DNA of 64,000 nt. Origin: Psoroptes ovis (taxonomy: Eukaryota > Arthropoda > Arachnida > Sarcoptiformes > Psoroptidae). Location: assembly GCA_002943765.1 (NCBI GenBank), contig PQWQ01000004.1:806001-870000 (forward strand), read 5' to 3'. The notes below the pieces were generated by a model. The model was not told the origin of the DNA. It worked only from the letters and a program-made list of their open reading frames with translations, and made no database searches. The position numbers and the translations under genes are program-made. Numbering within the stretch: the stretch's first letter is position 1; every line of letters begins with the position of its first letter. Shown piece by piece: positions 56,023 to 64,000 of this stretch.

Positions 56023-56181
56023 ATGATATTCAACATGTCCAGTAATCATTTGAATAGCTTGAATCAATCGCTAGTTCACGGTTGTCAAGTGCCAAATACT
56101 TCGGCTCTTAAGGCTTGTATTATGAATAATAACGATGAAAGTGACAGTGATAATGACAGGTGTCAATTTCATCAATTTTAA
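56023..56181 (+). other. Possible unrecognised coding exon (exon A)
   Basis: An open frame with ATG at 56023 and 56035 contains NQSLVHGCQVPNTSALKACI and then NNNDESDSDND. It uses mixed codons (TCG, CTA, CAC, GGT, GTG, GAC) and has less A/T than the flanks. The acidic Asn/Asp/Ser tail resembles the low-complexity style of the confirmed genes here. A possible weak donor GTGTCA follows GACAG at 56160; otherwise the frame ends at TAA 56179-56181. I do not recognise the product. Confidence 0.35.
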
Positions 56182-56696
56182 TATCCGAGAAAATGTGAAA
56201 TATTCATAAATATTATCGAAATTCAATCATTTCATATATGAATTATTAATTAATTTCTACGGTTAAAAACAAACAAATAAACAAAGTGTTTATTTTCAAT
56301 TTCATTTTTTCCCAAAAAAAAAAAAAAAAAAAAAAAAATATTTTCGATTGATTTGACACCCAAAAGCAATGAACTCTTGTGTCACCAAGCAAATCATTGT
56401 TTTCTTTGCCCTTCATTCCATTCTCCATATCATTATGTCAATCGATTTCGAATGAATATTCGCACATATTCAATGAAAATAAATGAAAATATTTCAAATA
56501 TTTGATGCTTTCGATGATATGATGTTTACTTCAATGCTTCAGTGCCCTGTTTATTCTTGCTTTGTTTGTTTATTTTCTTGTTTTTTTTTTCTCACTATTT
56601 CATATGACTCCATCAAAATTCATTCATTGTTTACTTGAATTTATTGAATATTTTTTCTACCATTCCATTCCATTCCCATTCAACATTTAATAAATA

Positions 56697-56776
56697 TCAA
56701 GGTGTCCGAAAAGTTCTTGCCGATTTTTCAATTATTTTCTATCATATAACTGGCAAAAACTTTCCGGACAACCTAA
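56697..56776 (+). mobile_element. Mariner-type hairpin MITE, copy 35
   Basis: 80 bp. Left end TCAAGGTGTCCGAAAAGTTC, right end CTTTCCGGACAACCTAA. Confidence 0.93.
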
Positions 56777-56953
56777 TATATCTTTCAATTTAAAATTGAC
56801 AAGTTTTTTTTCTTCTCTCATAAAGAAAGATGCTTAAACATTGAATAATAACAGTAAATAATAAGACAAATTTCTCCATTATTTGTTTAAACATTTGAAA
56901 ATTCTTAAACATTAAAAATTCTTGAACATTTTATTTAACTTGTAAATATACTA

Positions 56954-57033
56954 TTAGATTGTCCGAAAAGTTTTTGCCGGTTATTTGGTAGAAAATAATT
57001 GGAAAATTTGGCAAAAACTTTTCGGACAACCAA
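56954..57033 (-). mobile_element. Mariner-type hairpin MITE, copy 36
   Basis: 80 bp. Left end TTAGATTGTCCGAAAAGTTT, right end CTTTTCGGACAACCAAA, inverted orientation. 177 bp from copy 35, which points the other way. Confidence 0.94.
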
Positions 57034-57458
57034 ACAAATATTTTTCTTTTTTTCATTTAAAGAAAAATATTTCAAATCAAATAGAAAAATCATTGAAGAT
57101 CATATATATATAAATGGGTACATTTATGTATGTTTAATTTGAAATAAAAATTTTTTTTCGTTTTTTGAATGGTTGAAACTAGAAATTGTAAAGTTTTCTG
57201 TTTATTTTTTGTCGACTAAGTTTCTTTAGTAAAAAATTAAAACCCTAAGAAAACCCAGACGCCAAATACGAATTTCAAATTGAAATTGGGAAATTTAAAA
57301 AATGATTTTTCTTAAATTTCTCAATTTTTAAAACAGTAGAATTGAATTGAAAATTCTTGAAATTAAAAATTCTTAAGAATTCTCGATTAAATGTTAATAA
57401 TTTCGATAATAATAATTCCTGAATTAAATGAAAATTTTTCCGATTCATTCAAACGCAG

Positions 57459-57540
57459 ACACACACAACGTCTTAAAGATTTCGACAAGACCACATTACC
57501 AATGTATGATGGTCATAATGTTGTTGTCATTACTTCGTAT
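57459..57540 (+). other. Possible unrecognised coding exon (exon B)
   Basis: After AAACGCAG (a possible acceptor) the frame reads HTQRLKDFDKTTLPMYDGHN followed by Val/Ile residues. It is GC-raised and open. Joining exon A (ending phase 2 at 56159) to 57459 restores an Arg codon and keeps the frame. The 3' boundary is uncertain, and a GTATCA lies at about 57536. No family was recognised. Confidence 0.3.
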
Positions 57541-57829
57541 CATTGTTTTCGTTTCTTTAAGATTTTCCATTTCATTTTAATCAGCTTCTTCAGCACATTC
57601 AGCAAATTTCAAAGAAATTTTCTCAGAAATTTCAAATAAAAAAAAAATTTCAGAAAAAAAATTTGAAATTATTTTCAATTAATATTGTTTAAAAGAAAGA
57701 AAAGTATTTAAAAAATGAATTTTAAAAAAACAATGAAATATGAGAACACAAGTCTTAGATATATGTGTGAGAGAAACAGTATTAAACAACTACGAACAAT
57801 CAAATGGACGAAATGAAATGAATTAAAAA

Positions 57830-57894
57830 TTAAGATTCCTGATCCCGATTCTTGGAAATACCGATAAACACATCGTTATCAATTCGAAAGCAAG
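57830..57894 (+). other. Possible unrecognised coding exon (exon C)
   Basis: One frame reads FLIPILGNTDKHIVINSKAR and is followed directly by GGTAAAG, a good splice-donor match. The frame stays open downstream to about 58137. GC is raised against the flanks. It is the third such segment on this strand within 2 kb. It may be chance. Confidence 0.2.
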
Positions 57895-59055
57895 GGTAAA
57901 GCAATCGTCTATTTCGTATAATTTCAAGTTATTCCATGTTATTTTCATTGAAAATTTCCTCATACTTTTTGGTTGCGCAATCATTGTTCACTTTTATTCG
58001 GGTCTGGCCCGTTTGATTGAATTTCAATTATCCAAACAAAAAAAAAAAAAAAAAAGTCAAAGACGACACTCACACGAAAAACTTTTGCAATTAACCAGTT
58101 TGGATCCAACGAAAAAAAAGAAAACATTTTCTAATTAAAGATTTCCAAAGAAATTGAAAAACATCTTAACATGATTTAAGATTTTTGTCGTGTAAAAGAA
58201 AAAAAGTTTTATTTCCAAAAAAAGAAAGGAAAAAAAAAGGGTTAATGCATGTTTGATGTTAACAATGTGTGTGTGTATGTGTATGTGTGTTTGCTGTAAC
58301 GATGTGTTTACAATCAAAACTTCAATGAAAACTTGTATGAAATGAAACAAGCAAACCAAACAAACGAGAATTATTTTCTTATCTCTTTACCACAATCTTT
58401 TGAAACATTATTTCTTAAAAACATTTCTTTAATTTCATTCATTCATCCACAACATTCATTCACATTTATTTTCAAATTAATTAATCGAGTCTAGACTTAG
58501 GGTTTTTAGCGGTTATAATGTGTATTTGAATTGGTTTTTTGGTGTATTCGCAATTTTTGGCTCTATTTTTCTCGATCAAAAACATCAACTAACCAACTTT
58601 TAATTTGAATAATTTGTTGTTAATAAAGATTTCGATAAAGTGAAACACCAAAAAAAATATATAAATATATCGATAATGTCAATTGATCAATTATAATTGA
58701 TTAACAACAATTTTTTCTTTTTAGTTTCGTTCATCTCTTTTTTCCAGCTAAAATATAACATGGAATCGGGTGATTCGTGAAATACAAAACTGAAAAACAC
58801 GAATTTATAATAATAATAATAATAATCAAGTTAAATCTTTGGAAAAAAAAACTTTTAACCAATGAAAACGAATTTCAAAATTCTCATGCAATTATCATTA
58901 TCGTGATAATAATAATAATAATAAAATACTAAATGTAATTTCAACAGTTATTCTCGTATTATTTCGTAATAACAATATTACAATATTTCACATTTTGTTT
59001 AATGGAATTGATGAACTTATGCAAAAATAATTTCAGATGTATTTAGTCGAATGTA

Positions 59056-59135
59056 TTATGTTGTCCGATAAGTTCTTGCCGATTTTCTCATGATTTCCTA
59101 CGATATAATCGGCAAAAACTTTTCGGGCAACCTAA
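59056..59135 (+). mobile_element. Mariner-type hairpin MITE, copy 37
   Basis: 80 bp. Left end TTATGTTGTCCGATAAGTTC, right end CTTTTCGGGCAACCTAA, close to the family consensus inside. Confidence 0.95.
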
Positions 59136-61120
59136 TATTAGTCGAATGTTTCATTAATTCATTCATTCATTCATTTTTCTCCACGAATCCATCTTTATCC
59201 ATTGGCCATTATTGTCGGTTTATACTTGGCTCTTAATTTCCGTATTCGTGAAATATTTTACTTGCATCCATTTAAATGTACACACAGAGAGAGGAATAGA
59301 AATGAAAATTATATTATTTCGTTTCCATTTACAAAAAGGGAACCCAGAAAAAATGAAAATAATGGCCAACATTTTATTTTTATCCGGTCATATTCGGTTT
59401 ATATTTGAATGTATTTGTATTCGTTTTGTTTCGGTTTAATTCATTTTCATCATTTATTCAATTTTGTAAATGTTTGTAGTAATAAGCATTCATCAAATTT
59501 GTTTGTTTGTCTGTGTGTGTGCGTATTTGAATGTTTTTGGATGCTTAAAATGCTTTTTGCTTGTGTGTGAGCCTTTGCTTGGGTCTATGGATGTATGGAT
59601 GATGTATAAAGTGCATAAATGTATAAATATTAATTTATTTATTTTTCATTTTAATTTTCATTTCATTTCATTATTTTAATAAGTAAATCATTTGTTTTCA
59701 TCATTTCAAATGTATTTGAGTGAAATAAATGTGTTTGTATTTATGAGTGAAAATGAATGGAATAAAAAATATTTATAAAACAAAAATTTACAAATTCATT
59801 AAAACAACATTACATTAATGGTCAATTTGTCCAACGTGTGTGTGTTTGTATTTGTTTAAAAATATTTGAATATCATATGAAAATGTACAAAAAGCATTTG
59901 TATATATGTATGTGCATGAATGTATTGTTTGTCATATTTTCCATTTTTAATTCCTGTTCCATTTTAATATTAACTCTGGTATTGAATTTTCTATTTCAAT
60001 TTCGACCAAATTCTTTTTTGGTTTTGTTTGTTTTTTGTTTGTTTACAATTTCAAAAATAAATAAACATAAAAATTATGGAAAAACAAATAAAATAGAAAT
60101 TAAAACCCTTTGAAAAATCCCGAATGCAAATAATTCAAAATAATTTCTGGTATTTCTGAGAACAAAGAAGAAAAAAAATTCCAGAAATGATAAAACTATG
60201 GTTTAAACAATTGAAACAATGAAAAAACAATTCATATTTACGTGGTCCGCTGTGTTTATTTGTGTGTGTGTGTGTATGTACACCAGAATAACGATGGCGA
60301 TTAACCCAAAAAAAAAAATTCAACATTTGTCGCTGAATTATCAAATTTGCCAGAACAATTGTTTGATTACACAAATAAAATTATTAATTACTTAAAAATT
60401 ACCAGAGACATAACCACAGAAGAATGATGGCTAAATAAAACTTGTATCAAGAACCCTTGAAGATTCTCTCTAAAATCACTGACATTAAAAAGACATTCGG
60501 GTTTCAACTTGTTCAATTTCAATTTGTACCTTTAATTATTTCAATTCAATTTATTCAAAAAATTGTACAAAATTATCTCGAATCAAGAGACAATAACAAG
60601 CTTCAAGGAGTAATCACACACACACAACTCTTTGAAAAATGGGGAGAATTGGAGTTGACCAAAAAAAAGAATGAATTGAATTTCTTCCTCCGAAATTCTT
60701 GAAATTTTCACAAATTCTTGAAATTATACTTTTTCAGATGAAATTTCTGTCTTACTTTCTGTTCGCCAAGAAAGTTTTCAATGGCAATAATAATAACAGT
60801 CATAATCTTAATGATACATTAGAAATGCAATATGAAAAATTATTTATTTATTTTATTCAGAAAAAATTTTATTTTATTTTTCTTAGATAATTTTAGGTTT
60901 CAGTATCATTATCATCATCATTTTTATTTGTATAATTTTCATTTATAATTTGAATTTGAATTTGATATTCGCCAAAGAATATACAATTACAATCTTGAAT
61001 ATGTGTCTACGTATATTAATGGTATGATATAATCACATGTGTCTGGGTCTAAACTTTTAGACTCTAAAGTATTTGACCGAAATTATATGTGGGTAATTTT
61101 CACACATAAAAACGAATATA

Positions 61121-61200
61121 TTAGGTTGTCCGAAAAGTTCTTGCCGATTTTCTCATAATTCCCCTTGATATAATCGGCAAAAATTTTTTGGACAACCTAA
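61121..61200 (+). mobile_element. Mariner-type hairpin MITE, copy 38
   Basis: 80 bp. Left end TTAGGTTGTCCGAAAAGTTC, right end TTTTTTGGACAACCTAA, TA flanks. Confidence 0.96.
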
Positions 61201-62691
61201 TATTTATCTTCTCTCTCTCTCTCTCTTTGATTTGATGAAAAGTTGAAATTAAAAATCGTGGAAAATAAAATAAAGAAACAATCTGAGAAAATCAAATTGA
61301 AAATCAAAAATTTGAAGCGAATTTGAATCAATTTATCATCTTTCATTACATTATTATTAACACTATTCCATGGTAATAATATTAATGATAATTTATTATC
61401 ATCTGAATGTGTAGTGAATGGATGTTGTGAGATTGTAACATTATTATTAATTGTAAAATTTTGTAATCATAAAATTTGCAATTGAAAATGTTTGGCAAAA
61501 ATTGGAAAAAAAAATCCTAATAAAAATATCATTCAAATTGATTTAGATTGATTTAAATTGATTCAAATGTCTGAATGTATAAATGAATCAATGAAAACAA
61601 ACTGATTGACTCTCGATGTTTGACTTGATTATTGAATAATATTTGATCATAATAATAATAATAATGATATACGTGTATCAGATATGATGGAATAAATCGA
61701 TTGATTGAATGATTTATTTTTTTTTATTCCGACTGTTGTATGTGTATGCGAATGATGTATGTATGCTAAAATATACGGAAAATAATAAAAAATAATTTTT
61801 TATTAGGCCCAAGTCATAAAAAATGATGGAAAAAGGGGGTGAAAAATCATAAACGACCCATGTAATTATGGCTTTGCATATGATTTCATTACACATTCAT
61901 CACATGAAATACTTTTATTTCATTGAATATAATTAAGCCGAAAAAAAGAATGATTGAATGAATGAACGGAAAATTTGCGCCAACTTTTTTTTCAATCAAA
62001 GGGTTAAAAAATTGGCGAAATTATTAATTCATATTATTATTATTATTCTCATTTTTTTTTCATTGAATATATATTAATCAATTATTGATATGTGTAATAT
62101 TATTATTACTGCATATTTTTTATTATCGAATCTAGTTCTTTTTGACCTATTATTATCAATTTCACTGTGAAACATTTACATAATATATAATAGGTCAATT
62201 AAAGCCTAAAATAATAATAATTACTTATTATTATATTGGTTTCTTTGGATATATTCTTTGAATATTTTGTGTTGCATTCAATTAACCAAAAAAAAAGTCT
62301 CATAATTTCTTATGATATTTTGTTGCCACAAATTTTGCTTCATATTTGGGCAACATTTGAAACAACATATTCGCACACACACACACAACCAAATGTATAT
62401 ATTTGGCCATGTGCATCTGAAATGTGAAATGGCTTTTTCACTTTTATTCATTCATCAACACTACATACATACATATCGACACACATTTACATGAAACACA
62501 CACATTTGCACACAAAAAACAAAAGCAAATTACCCTAATAATATGTTATGTAATGATGAGCGACGATATTATAACCCAGACAATATACATCAGAATATAC
62601 AAATAATATATTCTATTCATATATATATAGAAATATTGTATAATTATTATATTCAAAAATATATATTTGAACAAATAAATTGTGAAAATTA

Positions 62692-62772
62692 TTAGGTTGT
62701 CCGCAAAGTTTTTGCCATTTATATGGCAGAAAATCTTCGGAAAATTTGGCAAGAACTTTTCGGACAACCTAA
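62692..62772 (-). mobile_element. Mariner-type hairpin MITE, copy 39
   Basis: 81 bp. Left end TTAGGTTGTCCGCAAAGTTT, right end GAACTTTTCGGACAACCTAA, inverted orientation, TA flanks. Confidence 0.95.
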
Positions 62773-62936
62773 TATTATTATTATAATCAGTATTTATTTC
62801 ATTTTGAAACAAAACTAATGCCTGCTAATAATGATAATAACACTGATAATGATAATAACATTGATAATGATAATGATGATGATTATAATTGAAAATAATA
62901 ACTTTCAATGGTGATAATTATTGATTTTATCTTTTG

Positions 62937-63311
<375 letters not shown>

Positions 63312-63330
63312 CATTATTATCATTATTTAT

Positions 63331-64000
63331 TCTTTCTACGTCTCGATCTTCCTCTATTTCTATCTTTGATCGACATGATCATGAATCATCAGAATTCACA
63401 GACAGACAGACAGTGGAAATCGACGGAAGAAATCGAATGAAAATGAAAAGCAATTGTGTGCTTGTGTGGGTGTGTGTTTCGTTGAACGATTCTATCGTTT
63501 CGATCGAATTGTTACATTGAATATGATAAGAAATAATATAACTACCAAGAAAACAAAAAGTTTTCAAATTATTGAAAAAAACAAAATCGATAAAAATCAA
63601 ACAGAATTGAATTGAATTGAATTGGATCCCAAAAAATCGAATGAATCAAGAATATTTTGTTGGGCCATAGAATACTATTACAATGGTACAAGTTTGATTC
63701 AGTCCTTTTCAGTTTCTTCTTCTTTTTTTCACTCATTTCTTTGCAATTCATCATCGATTCTTCTTCGATTCAGGGACTAATTTATCTTTAAGAAAAAATA
63801 AAGAATAATTCTTAAGAATTCAATTAGTTTCTTTCAACATTTAGTTAGTTTGGTTAGTTTTAATGTTTTTGTTTTTTCATTCATTCATCCATTTTTAATT
63901 TAGTCCAATTCTTTAAGTCATTGAATGCCATTGATTTATACTGATTGTCATTTGGTCATTCATATATATTGATCATTGAATATATTAATGGTCAGCATCA
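63331..64000. other. Right edge of the window, no recognised gene
   Basis: Just after the (TTA)n array the plus strand has an open, GC-raised stretch (about 63333-63520; contains IFDRHDHESSEFTDRQTVEI). It is not recognisable and may be chance. The remainder is AT-rich with a (TTGAA)n stretch near 63605-63620 and GTTAG/TTAGTT repeats near 63840-63860. Confidence 0.35.

Larger units (their letters stand above)
39924..62691. other. Gene-poor region, part 2
   Basis: About 22.8 kb carrying MITE copies 15-38, one piggyBac-like and one Tc1-like MITE. It also has a (GA)n run at 54105-54144, poly-T at about 54200-54221, a C11 run near 54866-54876, poly-A near 56314-56338, and many ATT/TTTA/TGAA tracts. 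Apart from the possible exons at about 56.0-57.9 kb, listed separately, no coding sequence was recognised. Confidence 0.5.

Noticed and set aside
60442..60702. 86-codon plus frame (contains GVITHTQLFEKWGELELTKK)
   Set aside because: It starts at TTG right after a stop, has no ATG and no recognised family. Kept only as a remote possibility.

Overview
The window is AT-rich nuclear DNA of a small-genome arthropod. The best fit is an acariform (astigmatid) mite: the introns are only 60-107 bp, the proteins carry long Asn/Ser/Gln/Ala/His runs, A/T-ending codons dominate, and the intergenic DNA is full of ATT/TTA, TGAA and TG microsatellites. The species assignment is an inference. There are no bacterial features.

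Layout. 1-7.8 kb is non-coding DNA with five short mariner-type MITEs. 7.8-22.4 kb is a compact gene island with four genes: a tailless/TLX-type nuclear receptor (minus, 7830-10183), BAP31 (minus, 11838-12632), the TOR-complex WD40 subunit Lst8 (plus, 13982-16854) and a long secreted low-complexity protein (minus, 17998-22374). BAP31 and Lst8 are divergent; Lst8 and the secreted-protein gene are convergent. From 22.4 kb to the end, about 41.6 kb, I recognise no known protein. That region holds 34 further mariner-type MITEs, two long (TTA)n arrays, one copy each of two other MITE families, and a few GC-elevated open segments that may be unrecognised exons, best around 56.0-57.9 kb.

Genes. The four genes do not form a pathway. 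Lst8 would act in TORC1/TORC2, BAP31 in the ER membrane, the Tailless-like factor in neural and anterior-posterior patterning, and the secreted protein is unknown. Three are unusual. Lst8 carries an insertion of about 510 residues between WD40 blades 6 and 7. The Tailless-like receptor has a clear DNA-binding domain but no visible ligand-binding domain. The secreted protein ends in a dibasic site followed by a short peptide with a terminal Gly, the layout of an amidated peptide.

Mobile DNA. The main repeat is a hairpin of about 80 bp flanked by TA, with 39 copies here. Its ends (TTAGGTTGTCCGAAAAGTTT and complement) are mariner-like, and in length and design it closely parallels human MADE1. 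Two other inverted-repeat families occur twice each: a 155 bp piggyBac-like element in TTAA sites and a Tc1-like element of about 120 bp in TA sites.
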